From: Chitinophaga sp. XS-30
Lineage (GTDB): Bacteria; Bacteroidota; Bacteroidia; Chitinophagales; Chitinophagaceae
Assembly (NCBI RefSeq): GCF_008086345.1
Contig: NZ_CP043006.1
Span: 1,672,032-1,736,031, forward strand
Direction of reading: 5' to 3'
Length of the DNA stretch: 64,000 nt
Part shown: one piece after another, positions 25,991 to 34,492 of the stretch
Numbering within the stretch: the first letter of the stretch is position 1
How the letters are laid out: each line of letters begins with the position of its first letter
Made by a program: the position numbers and the translations under genes
The notes under the pieces: model-generated
Database searches by the model: none
What the model was told of the DNA's origin: nothing
The model's input: the letters and a program-made list of their open reading frames with translations, nothing else

Positions 25991-27679
25991 ATGAAAAGAT
26001 CGATCGTTTTTTTGCTGCTGCTTCCGCAGTTCATGCAAGCCCAGCAATTGCCGGAAAAGCACTACCCGAAAGGATATTTCAGAAACCCGATGAATATACC
26101 GATAGAGCTGGCCGGTAATTTTGGCGAGCTGCGCCCGAACCATTTTCATTCGGGTATAGACATCAAGACGCAGCAGCGCGAGAACCTTCCGGTGCATGCT
26201 GCAGCGGAGGGATTTGTAAGCAGGGTGGGCATTTCCCATCTCGGTTTTGGAAATGTGCTGTATATCGATCACCCGAACGGATATACGACCGTGTATGCGC
26301 ATCTGAACAGATTTTATCCCAAACTCGAAGCATATATCACCAGCAAGCAATATGAGCAGGAAAGCTGGGCAACGAATATTACGCTGCCTGCGGGACTTTT
26401 TCCCGTGAAAAAGGGGGAATTTATTGCCTGGAGCGGAAATACCGGCGGTTCCGGCGGGCCGCATGTGCATTTCGAGATCAGGGATACCAAAACCGAAAAA
26501 CCGGTCAATCCCATGCTTTTCGGGTTCAGCATTCCCGATACGCGCAAACCCGAAATATCCCGCATTGTGGTGTACGACCGGAACAAAAGCCTGTATGAGC
26601 AGACTCCCAAAGTAGTGACCGTCAAAGCCACAAAAGGAGGGTATGTAGCCAGCACGCCCGTAGTGAAAGTGGCGACGGACAAGGTGAGCCTGGGCCTGAG
26701 CGCCATCGACCGGCAGAGCAATTCCCCGAACCCCAACGGGATATATGAAGCTATGCTGATAGAGGATGGAGAGATCAACTGCGGATTTCAGCTGGATAAT
26801 ATCGGGTATGATGAAACCCGTTATCTCAATGCCCATATCGATTATAAAATGAGGAAAGGCGGCGGGCCTTATGTACAGCTGTTGTTCTCCCTGCCCGGCA
26901 ATAACCTGGGAGTGTACCATGAGGTCGTGGGCAACGGCATTGTTGATCTGTCTGACAAGCAACCCCATCCCGTGACGCTGCGGGTGACGGATGCTTACGG
27001 TAATGCCTCCGATGTAAAACTGACCCTGCAGCAGTCAGGGGATGTGGTAGAGACCCCGGTTTGTACGAATGCCATGTATCCCGGTTCGCGGAATATATTC
27101 GAGAACAGCGAGGTGGAATTTTTCCTGGAAGAAGGTTCCCTGTATGACGATATATGTTTCCGCTACCAGGAAATTCCCAACAGCAAGGCCTACTCCAACA
27201 CCTTCCGGCTGCATACCGCCCTGGTACCGGTGCATCACAGCTTCAGCCTGCGCATCATGCCAAAACGCACGGTGCAGCCCGAATTGCAGGATAAAATGGT
27301 GATCGTACGCAAAGGGTTTGGAGAGGGCATTTCCGCTGCAGTGTATGAAGACGGCTGGTATAAAGGCACTTTCCGCGATCTTGGCGATTTTTATCTGACG
27401 GCGGACACCATATCTCCGAGGATCACCCCACTGGGAGGGATCAGGTCAGGCGCAAACCTTTCCAAAGCCAGCCGGATCGCTTTTTCCATGAGCGATGCCA
27501 GCGGCATCAAGTCCTACCGCGCGGAGCTGGACGGTAAATGGCTGATGTTCTCCCGCCGGGGCAATGTGTTATCCTACAAATTCGATGAACACTGCCCGCC
27601 CGGGAATCACAAGCTGACGCTGAAGGTGACCGATATTGTAGATAATGAAACCACTTATATATTGACTTTTAAAAGATAG
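25991..27679 (+). CDS. secreted M23-family metallopeptidase with C-terminal beta-sandwich domains
   Basis: Peptidoglycan or protein endopeptidase of the lysostaphin (LytM/M23) type, 562 residues. A signal peptide (MKRSIVFLLLLPQFMQAQ) is followed at once by the M23 domain. Zinc ligands are all present: His53 and Asp57 in HFHSGID, and His158/His160 in GGPHVHFEIRD. Residues 170-562 form beta-rich, probably Ig-like modules, which fits a cell-wall or surface role. Start at 25991 by signal peptide and by the promoter at 25902. The peroxiredoxin-fusion gene starts 5 nt after its stop, so the two are one transcript. Confidence 0.92.
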   Translation: MKRSIVFLLLLPQFMQAQQLPEKHYPKGYFRNPMNIPIELAGNFGELRPNHFHSGIDIKTQQRENLPVHAAAEGFVSRVGISHLGFGNVLYIDHPNGYTTVYAHLNRFYPKLEAYITSKQYEQESWATNITLPAGLFPVKKGEFIAWSGNTGGSGGPHVHFEIRDTKTEKPVNPMLFGFSIPDTRKPEISRIVVYDRNKSLYEQTPKVVTVKATKGGYVASTPVVKVATDKVSLGLSAIDRQSNSPNPNGIYEAMLIEDGEINCGFQLDNIGYDETRYLNAHIDYKMRKGGGPYVQLLFSLPGNNLGVYHEVVGNGIVDLSDKQPHPVTLRVTDAYGNASDVKLTLQQSGDVVETPVCTNAMYPGSRNIFENSEVEFFLEEGSLYDDICFRYQEIPNSKAYSNTFRLHTALVPVHHSFSLRIMPKRTVQPELQDKMVIVRKGFGEGISAAVYEDGWYKGTFRDLGDFYLTADTISPRITPLGGIRSGANLSKASRIAFSMSDASGIKSYRAELDGKWLMFSRRGNVLSYKFDEHCPPGNHKLTLKVTDIVDNETTYILTFKR

Positions 27680-27684
27680 CCATC

Positions 27685-29205
27685 ATGATGCATCTAAAAC
27701 AGGGCGACGTTGCGCCCGACTTCACCGCAAAAGACCAGCAGGGGAATACGGTTTCCCTGACCGATTTCAAAGGCAAAAAAGTAATCCTCTATTTCTATCC
27801 TCACGACATGACGGAGGGATGCACGATCCAGGCCTGCAACCTTCGTGACCACTACAGCGTGTTGCTCCGCAAGGGGTATGTTGTCATTGGTGTGAGTGAA
27901 GATGATGAAAAGAGCCATCAGAAGTTCACCGAAAAGTACGATCTGCCTTTCCCCCTGCTGGTGGATGTTGACCATACCATCCTGAACGACTATGGCGTTT
28001 GGGGAGAAAAGACGTTCATGGGGCGTACCTATGACGGCACGCACCGCACTACCTTCCTGATCGATGAGGAAGGTGTAATCGCGCACATCATCAACAAACC
28101 GGATAATGATTACCATGCCCAGGAAATACTGGAGTTATGGGAAGGCGCCGCTCCGGAGGAGGAGACCGCTCAGGCAGATGCAGAGCGTGCCGGGGAGGAA
28201 GTCGTGGAGGCTGAAGTGGTTGAAGAAGAAATACAGGAAACACCGGTATCATCCGATCCCGTGGAGAAGGCGAAGGCGGTGGTGCAGGAACTGAAGGAGA
28301 CCGGCACACATTCATCAGTGAAAGCCCGCAGCAGAAGGGTGCCGGCTGTTGCAAAGGAAGCTGCGAAAAAAGCGGAAGCAGAGAAGACAGCTGTGGCGCC
28401 GAAGAAAGCTGCAGCAAAGAAAGCGATGCCTGAAAAGGCAGCATCGAAGGAAGTAAAGAAATCAGCACCTAAAAAAACAGCTGCTAAAAAGGCCACACCG
28501 GAGAAAGCTGCTGCAAAGAAAACCGCAACCAAACCGGTGAAGAAATCGGCACCTAAAAAGGCAGCATCTAAGAAAGCCACGCCAAAGAAGGCCGCTGCTA
28601 AAAAGGTGGCAACCAAACCGGTGACGAAATCGGCACCAAAGAAGGCAGCCGCTAAAAAAGCCACGCCGAAGAAATCTGCTGCTAAAAAGGTGGTAACCAA
28701 GCCGGTGAAGAAATCAGCATCCAAAAAGGCAGTAGCGAAAAAAGCCACGCCGAAGAAATCTGCTGCAAAGAAAACCGCAACCAAACCGGTGAAGAAATCG
28801 GCACCAAAGAAGGCAGCCGCTAAAAAAGCAACACCGAAGAAAGTTGCTGCTAAAAAAGTAGCAACCAAGCCAGTGAAGAAATCAGTACCAAAAAAAGCAG
28901 CCGCTAAGAAATCAACGCCAAAGAAATCCGTTGCAAAAAAAGTGGCAATCAAGCCGGTGAAGAAATCAACACCAAAGAAGGCCGCCGCGAAGAAAGCCAC
29001 GCCGAAGAAAGTTGCTGCAAAGAAAACCGCAACCAAACCGGTAAAGAAATCAGCACCCAAAAAGGCTGTATCCAAAAAAGCGACGCCGAAAAAATCAGCA
29101 CCCAAAAAAGCTACAACAAAGCCGGTAAAAAAAGCCGCCAGTAAAAAGGCAGCAACCAAACCGGTGAAGAAATCAACACCCAAAAAATCCGCAAAGAAAA
29201 AATAG
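27685..29205 (+). CDS. bcp: Bcp-type peroxiredoxin fused to a long histone-H1-like Lys/Ala/Pro repeat tail
   Basis: Unusual two-part protein of 506 residues. Residues 1-150 are a complete thiol peroxidase of the BCP/PrxQ family, with peroxidatic Cys46 (EGCT) and a resolving-type Cys51 (QAC), the VIGVSEDDEKSHQKF region and DEEGVI. Residues 155-200 are an acidic linker. From about residue 212 the protein is almost only Lys, Ala, Pro, Ser, Thr and Val, like eukaryotic histone H1 tails and bacterial Hc1/AlgP proteins. The tail contains eight 28-residue units (residues 255-478) beginning KPVKKSAPKKAAAKKATPKK or variants. The plain reading is a peroxidase that binds DNA or polyphosphate through its tail. 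It follows the M23 gene by 5 nt. Confidence 0.9.
   Translation: MMHLKQGDVAPDFTAKDQQGNTVSLTDFKGKKVILYFYPHDMTEGCTIQACNLRDHYSVLLRKGYVVIGVSEDDEKSHQKFTEKYDLPFPLLVDVDHTILNDYGVWGEKTFMGRTYDGTHRTTFLIDEEGVIAHIINKPDNDYHAQEILELWEGAAPEEETAQADAERAGEEVVEAEVVEEEIQETPVSSDPVEKAKAVVQELKETGTHSSVKARSRRVPAVAKEAAKKAEAEKTAVAPKKAAAKKAMPEKAASKEVKKSAPKKTAAKKATPEKAAAKKTATKPVKKSAPKKAASKKATPKKAAAKKVATKPVTKSAPKKAAAKKATPKKSAAKKVVTKPVKKSASKKAVAKKATPKKSAAKKTATKPVKKSAPKKAAAKKATPKKVAAKKVATKPVKKSVPKKAAAKKSTPKKSVAKKVAIKPVKKSTPKKAAAKKATPKKVAAKKTATKPVKKSAPKKAVSKKATPKKSAPKKATTKPVKKAASKKAATKPVKKSTPKKSAKKK
28447..29118 (+). repeat. 84-bp tandem repeat, eight units, coding
   Basis: Units start at 28447, 28531, 28615, 28699, 28783, 28867, 28951 and 29035, each 84 bp, with motif aaaccggtgaagaaatc at or near each start. 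Every unit stays in frame and codes for 28 residues. A shorter partial unit follows to the gene end. Differences are mostly synonymous or conservative (Ala/Ser/Val/Thr), so amplification by slippage or recombination followed by selection is likely. Confidence 0.95.
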
Positions 29206-29224
29206 CCCTCAAAGCATCAAAAAA

Positions 29225-29260
29225 AACGGGAAAGAAGTTAAACCTCTTTCCCGTTCCTAT
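29225..29260. terminator. bidirectional terminator between the peroxiredoxin-fusion gene and gldJ
   Basis: Stem AACGGGAAAGA / TCTTTCCCGTT (29225-29235 and 29245-29255), 9-nt loop, with T-rich sequence after it on + and A-run (T-run on -) before it. It ends both convergent transcripts. Confidence 0.92.
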
Positions 29261-29275
29261 TTTTATCAATTTGAA

Positions 29276-30823
29276 TTATCTCTTCTGACGCTGTTTCTTG
29301 AATATCTGCCCGGTTTTGAACTTGTTACCTTCAGGGCTGCCCACACGGTCCATCGCGCAACGGAACCCTACGGTATTGGTCGCCATATCTTCCTGCATGA
29401 AACGGCGTGTACCGGGAGACAGCCAGTAAGCACGGTCGTTCCAGCTACCCCCTTTGATCACACGGGATTTGTCGTTCACCAGTGAAGTGATACCATAACC
29501 ATATTCCACCAGGGAAAGGGAGTCACCATCCAGGTAGTTGATCACGTCGCCTTTCTGATAGTTCAGGCGGCTGGCGGATTCCTCATCGGTCACATCACGC
29601 ATTTTCAACGCACCAAGGCTGTCTTTTTCAAATTCTTTCTCGGCATTCTGATATACCGTCTGGAATTTGTTACCGCGGAAGTAGTTGAAATCATCGCCAT
29701 CGATAGTGGTCAGCGGTCTGTACACATCCTGTACCCATTCGCTCACGTTACCTGACATGTTATAGATACCAAAAGTGTTCGGGAAGTAAGATTGAACAGG
29801 AGCGGGGATAGACGCACGGTCATTCAGGCCGCCTGCCATACCCATGTTGTCACCTGAACCGCGTTTGAAGTTCGCCAGGAACTGGCCCTGCCAGTTACCG
29901 CGGCGGATATCGCGGAGGCCGCTGTTGTTCGTACCCCAGGAATAGATCTGTTTGTTCATGATCAGCTCTTCACCGCGTTTACCTTCCTTTTTGGAGGGGT
30001 TCGGGTTCTGGCCGATATATCCTAATGCGGCATATTCCCATTCCGCTTCAGTGGGCAACCGGTAGGCGGGCAGCATGATGCCGTCCTCAAACTGTGCGCC
30101 GCGGGGAGAACCGTCAGCATTACTGAACTGCTTGCGGGTGCTTTTGCTCAATTTACCCGGTGTACCTTCGTACAGGCCGGCCATATAAGACTTGGAATCA
30201 AAAGTATTGTCATCCGCCTGGTTCATGATATCTGCCTGCGAAAGAAGGCCGGCATCCATCAGCAATTTCTCGTTCACGCGGTTGGAACGCCATTTGGCAT
30301 AGTCGGTCGCCTGTTTCCAGGTCACACCCACCACCGGATAATTGTTATATGCAGGGTGGCGGAAATAATATTCCACCAGCGGCTCATTGTAAGCCAGTTC
30401 GCTACGCCATACCAGGCTGTCCGGCAACGCATTGCGGTACACTTCGGGGAATGATTCGCCGTACATCCGGCTCAGCCAGTACAGGTATTCACGGTAATTG
30501 ATGTTGGATACTTCGCTTTCATCGATATAAAATGATGAAACCGTGATACGGCGGGGAATGTTATTCCAGTCGCCCATCACGTCCTGCTCGGTAGCGCCCA
30601 TGGCGAAAGTACCGCCCTGAACGAATACCAGGCCCGGACCAGTGAACTGGTCTTTGCTCTTGGCAACGGAAAAACCACCCATTTTAGGGTCGTTATACGC
30701 CCATCCGGTGGCTGAAGAAGATTCCTTCTTCTTTCCAAAAAGCCCACCGTTCTTACAGGCCGACATCGACATCATCAATACGCCGGTGCCCAGGATCAAG
30801 GATAAGGAGGTTAATCTGCGCAT
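29276..30823 (-). CDS. gldJ: GldJ, gliding/T9SS lipoprotein of the SUMF1-like family
   Basis: Outer-membrane-associated lipoprotein needed for the gliding motor and T9SS ring in studied Bacteroidota. The 515 residues have a lipobox (SMSAC, Cys23) and a formylglycine-generating-enzyme-like (SUMF1) domain from about residue 60 (FVQGGTFAMGATEQDVMG; LPTEAEWEYAALG; GNVSEWVQDVYRP; GGSWNDRAYWLSPGTRRF), which here serves structurally rather than as an enzyme. The divergent neighbour is porU with porV behind it, the same gene set seen around gldJ in Flavobacterium; that separates it from GldK. Start at 30823 (MRRLTSL) opens into the signal peptide and fits the promoter at 30873-30902. Confidence 0.95.
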   Translation of the reverse strand: MRRLTSLSLILGTGVLMMSMSACKNGGLFGKKKESSSATGWAYNDPKMGGFSVAKSKDQFTGPGLVFVQGGTFAMGATEQDVMGDWNNIPRRITVSSFYIDESEVSNINYREYLYWLSRMYGESFPEVYRNALPDSLVWRSELAYNEPLVEYYFRHPAYNNYPVVGVTWKQATDYAKWRSNRVNEKLLMDAGLLSQADIMNQADDNTFDSKSYMAGLYEGTPGKLSKSTRKQFSNADGSPRGAQFEDGIMLPAYRLPTEAEWEYAALGYIGQNPNPSKKEGKRGEELIMNKQIYSWGTNNSGLRDIRRGNWQGQFLANFKRGSGDNMGMAGGLNDRASIPAPVQSYFPNTFGIYNMSGNVSEWVQDVYRPLTTIDGDDFNYFRGNKFQTVYQNAEKEFEKDSLGALKMRDVTDEESASRLNYQKGDVINYLDGDSLSLVEYGYGITSLVNDKSRVIKGGSWNDRAYWLSPGTRRFMQEDMATNTVGFRCAMDRVGSPEGNKFKTGQIFKKQRQKR

Positions 30824-30872
30824 GCTAAAACAGCTTTTATCGATACAATTTAGATATTCATACAAGTAAACG

Positions 30873-30902
30873 CAAATGTAGTAATTTTTATTTTATAGCA
30901 AA
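30873..30902 (-). promoter_or_regulatory. promoter of gldJ
   Basis: On the minus strand TTTG (30899-30902) is 18 nt before TACATTTG (30873-30880). The leader would be about 45 nt. Confidence 0.7.
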
Positions 30903-30948
30903 AAAAATTAATCTATAATCAAATGCGGCTAATGCTGTATCGTTTAGG

Positions 30949-30979
30949 TTTGATAACTCCCGGATATACATTAGGTTTG
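30949..30979 (+). promoter_or_regulatory. promoter of porU
   Basis: TTTG (30949-30952), 19-nt spacer, TAGGTTTG (30972-30979). A second TAGGTTTG at 30945-30952 overlaps the -33 element and could be an alternative -7 box. Leader of about 20 nt before the ATG at 31008. Confidence 0.78.
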
Positions 30980-31007
30980 TAATAAATATAAACATCCTGC
31001 CGCCCTT

Positions 31008-34000
31008 ATGCTCCGCTCCGGTTTTGCCCTCATCAGCGCCATTTTCCTGCTTTGCCGTACGGAAAGTACCCTGGCACAGCGTGTTTATGCGGACAGGTCC
31101 GTACTGGCGGACGGCAACTGGTGCAAACTGGCGGTCAAGGCCGCCGGCATTTACAAAATAGGTATTCCCCAACTCAATGCCATGGGAATTTCCACGGCCA
31201 GCCTGCCATCTTCCCACATCCGGCTTTTCGGTAACGGCGGCGCCATGCTGCCGGAGGACAATGCCGTTCCACGGGCAGATGACCTGCCGGAAATCGCCAT
31301 CTCTGTAATGGATGGAGGGGATGGACTGCTGAACGGGAATGATTACATTTTATTCTATGCCCCCGGTCCCCATACCTGGCAAAAAGACGCACAGGGCTAC
31401 CGCCACACGTATAATTTATATGCGGATTCCGCCTGTTATTTCCTGCATATCTCTCCCGGCGGCTTGCGCGTGCAACCTGCCCCGGCCGTGCCAAACCCTA
31501 ATTTCAATGTCAACTCCTTTGATTTCCGGGTATTTCGTGAAGATGAGCTGCACAACATCCTCTCCAGCGGAAAGCAGTGGCTTGGAGACGAGTTTGGCAA
31601 CGGGAACGGCAGCACAGCGGAACGCACCTATACCATCAGCCTTCCGCCCGGCGGGCTGACGGATGTTTTCGTTCGTTTTCAGGCCGTGTCGCGCAGTACG
31701 GGCAGCTCCCGTTTTGATGTGCTGGTGAATAATGTGCTGGCCGAAAGTTTTTACCCCGCGCCGGTCAGCGGTAATATCTTCGAAGAATATGCAAGTCCGG
31801 CCGGTGGCTGGTTCCCCGCACAGGGCGGTGGTACCGTTACCCTCCGTTACCAGGGCAATGCCTCGGCGCAGGGCTGGCTGGACTTCCTGGAAGTGCAGGG
31901 CCGTGCTGCATTGCGCATGCCGGCCCAGGGCGCGCTGTTGTTCAGGGACGCATCCGGAACAGGGCCGGGGCGCATCGGGCGGTTCACTATTGACAACGCT
32001 GCCGCGCAGACGCAGGTCTGGGATGTCACCATTCCCGGGCAGCCCCGCAGCCTTCCGGCCTCATTCAGTGGCGGCAGCCTGCAATTCAACGCAGATTGCG
32101 CCACCCTGAGAGAATTTGCGGCGTTCACACCGGAAGCCCTGCCGCAGCCGGAATACATCGGCCCGGTCCCCAATCAGAACCTGCACGGCGCTTCCACCCC
32201 GGATATGCTCATTATCACCGCCACCGGCCTGGAAAGCGCCGCCGCCCGCCTCGCGGCCTGGCATAACACCGCACAGCAACTGCAGGTGTCGGTTGTAACA
32301 GTGGACCAGATCTATAATGAATTTGCGTCAGGCTCACCGGACCCCACAGCGTTGCGGGATTTTGTGAAGATGCATTACGACCGCGGCGGCATCCGTTACC
32401 TGCTGCTCTTCGGACGGGCCTCGTACGACTACCGGGACCGGTTGCCCGGCAACACGAATATTGTGCCCACCTGGCAAAGCAGCTCCTCCTGGCATGGCAT
32501 CACTGCTTATATGTCTGACGACTATTTCGGCTTCCTGGATGATGGGGACAATATCGGCAACAACGGCCAGGTCAATCTCCTGGACGTGGCTATTGGCCGC
32601 CTGCCGGTGAGGAATGCGGCTGAAGCGGACGCGGTGGTAGACAAGATATCAGGTTACCATACCCCCCGGAGCTTCGGCCCTTGGCGGAATGAAATGACCT
32701 TTGTGGCGGATGATGAAGATAACAACCTGCACCTGGAAGACGCAGAGACCGTCAGCCGGATCATTGAAACGGAACAGCCCGTTTATAATGTTGACAAGAT
32801 ATATCTCGATGCCTACCCCCAGGTATCCTCCTCCGGCGGCAGCCGTTACCCCGCTGCCAATGAGGCCATCACCAACCGGATCAACAGCGGAACGCTGGTG
32901 TGGAACTACACCGGGCATGGCGGTTTTTCCCGGCTGGCGGAAGAAGCCATCCTGGAGGAAGCTTCTTTGTCGGGATGGAAAAATGCGGGCCGCCTGCCCC
33001 TGGTAGTAACGGCTACCTGTGATTTTGCGCCGTTTGACAATCCGGCCTTCCAGTCCCTCGGTGAAAAACTGGTGCTGATGCCGGAAGGCGGCGCTATTGC
33101 GCTGATGACTACCACCCGTGCAGTTTTTGCCGCATCCAACCTGGTGATGAACGCCAATTATTTCCGGTTGGCCTTTCACCCCGGCACCTCGCTCGGTGAG
33201 GGGGCGCGGCTGGCGAAGAACGAAACATATGCCGCTCTCGGGGACGTGATCAATAACCGGAAATTCCAGTTGCTGGGCGACCCGGCGCTGCTGCCGGCAT
33301 TTCCGTTATGGCGGGTGTACACAGATTCCATCAACGGGCAGCCGCTCAACGGCGCAGACACCCTGAAAGCCCTCGGTAAATACACCATTCAGGGCAGCGT
33401 CAGGGATACGGATGGTATGATAAAACAGGACTATAACGGGATGATGACCACCACGGTGTATGACAAGCCCGCCGGGAGCAGCACCCTGGGCAACGACCCC
33501 GGCAGTACCGCCGTGGTGTACCGGCAGCAGGACCGTATATTGTTCAAAGGCACGCAACAGGTGCGGAACGGCCGGTTCAGCTTCACCTTTGTGGTGCCGA
33601 AGGATATACTGCAGGAAGATGGCCATGGCAAGATCAGTTACTATACGCAAAATGAGACCAGCGATGGCGGAGGGGTGTACGGGCAATTGCCCGTGAACGG
33701 CACTGCCGCAGCGCCTGCGGATAATGAAGGCCCGCAGATACAAGCCTGGATGAACGATGAAAACTTCCGGGACGGTGGGCTGGTTAATGAAGAGCCGCTG
33801 CTGTTTGTGCGCCTGTACGACGATAACGGCATTAATGCCACAGGCAACGGCATCGGGCACGATATTGTCGCTATCCTGGACGACAGTACCCGTTTCTATA
33901 ATCTGAATGCCTGGTTCGAAGCCCTGCAGGACGACTACCGGCAGGGGGATATCCGTTTCCCCATGGCCGGCCTCGCACCGGGAGAGCATACGCTCACCAT

Positions 34001-34376
34001 CAGGGCCTGGGATACCCATAATAATTCTTCCACCATCCGCATCCGGTTCAAGGTAGTGCTCAAAGCCGCGCTGGCAGTGGAAAATGTCTTCAATTACCCC
34101 AACCCTTTCCGCGATCAGACCCGCTTTGTATTCACACATAATCAGCAAGGAACTGATCTTGATGTGGTTATCCGTATATTTACACCCGCCGGACAACTGG
34201 TACGTACCATGAGCAGCACAATAAATTCCGTCAACGGCCGTTATGATGGCGTTCCCTGGAACGGGACCGCCGATTCGGGAGCGAGATTGACCCCTGGCAT
34301 ATATTTTTATCAGATTGTGGTTAAAGACGAAAAGAGCAAAGAAAAAGTGTTTGGCGGAAAGATGATATTATTGTAG
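31008..34376 (+). CDS. porU: PorU, type IX secretion system C-terminal signal peptidase (gingipain-like)
   Basis: Surface sortase of T9SS that cuts C-terminal signals from secreted cargo and attaches them to A-LPS, working with PorV. The 1122-residue protein has a signal peptide, a beta-rich N-terminal region, a C25 (gingipain) peptidase domain at about residues 390-770 with the catalytic pair His637 (NYTGHGG) and Cys671 (VTATCDFAP), Ig-like domains, and a FlgD-like C-terminal T9SS signal (NVFNYPNPFRDQTRF; GIYFYQIVVKD). PorV lies 116 nt downstream and gldJ is divergent, as in the well-studied loci. Confidence 0.97.
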   Translation: MLRSGFALISAIFLLCRTESTLAQRVYADRSVLADGNWCKLAVKAAGIYKIGIPQLNAMGISTASLPSSHIRLFGNGGAMLPEDNAVPRADDLPEIAISVMDGGDGLLNGNDYILFYAPGPHTWQKDAQGYRHTYNLYADSACYFLHISPGGLRVQPAPAVPNPNFNVNSFDFRVFREDELHNILSSGKQWLGDEFGNGNGSTAERTYTISLPPGGLTDVFVRFQAVSRSTGSSRFDVLVNNVLAESFYPAPVSGNIFEEYASPAGGWFPAQGGGTVTLRYQGNASAQGWLDFLEVQGRAALRMPAQGALLFRDASGTGPGRIGRFTIDNAAAQTQVWDVTIPGQPRSLPASFSGGSLQFNADCATLREFAAFTPEALPQPEYIGPVPNQNLHGASTPDMLIITATGLESAAARLAAWHNTAQQLQVSVVTVDQIYNEFASGSPDPTALRDFVKMHYDRGGIRYLLLFGRASYDYRDRLPGNTNIVPTWQSSSSWHGITAYMSDDYFGFLDDGDNIGNNGQVNLLDVAIGRLPVRNAAEADAVVDKISGYHTPRSFGPWRNEMTFVADDEDNNLHLEDAETVSRIIETEQPVYNVDKIYLDAYPQVSSSGGSRYPAANEAITNRINSGTLVWNYTGHGGFSRLAEEAILEEASLSGWKNAGRLPLVVTATCDFAPFDNPAFQSLGEKLVLMPEGGAIALMTTTRAVFAASNLVMNANYFRLAFHPGTSLGEGARLAKNETYAALGDVINNRKFQLLGDPALLPAFPLWRVYTDSINGQPLNGADTLKALGKYTIQGSVRDTDGMIKQDYNGMMTTTVYDKPAGSSTLGNDPGSTAVVYRQQDRILFKGTQQVRNGRFSFTFVVPKDILQEDGHGKISYYTQNETSDGGGVYGQLPVNGTAAAPADNEGPQIQAWMNDENFRDGGLVNEEPLLFVRLYDDNGINATGNGIGHDIVAILDDSTRFYNLNAWFEALQDDYRQGDIRFPMAGLAPGEHTLTIRAWDTHNNSSTIRIRFKVVLKAALAVENVFNYPNPFRDQTRFVFTHNQQGTDLDVVIRIFTPAGQLVRTMSSTINSVNGRYDGVPWNGTADSGARLTPGIYFYQIVVKDEKSKEKVFGGKMILL

Positions 34377-34492
34377 ATTACATATTATTTTTTATATAAA
34401 TCTGATAGAAAAAATGTATGCATTCTACCCATCCCTTGAAATTTATAAATTACAGATTAATTTTACATTTAAGCTAACTAAATAAGTATTGC

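Noticed and set aside
28447..29118. CRISPR-like array
   Set aside because: The repeats are 84 bp, lack unique spacers and stay in frame within a coding region.
28170..29183. Long minus-strand ORF of 337 codons opposite the peroxiredoxin tail
   Set aside because: It is the complement of the Lys/Ala/Pro repeat; its hydrophobic, repetitive product is a by-product of the low-complexity coding repeat on +.
34377..34492. Promoter ahead of porV
   Set aside because: TACATTTA differs from TAnnTTTG at the last base and no -33 TTTG is at proper distance; porU-porV co-transcription is the simpler reading.
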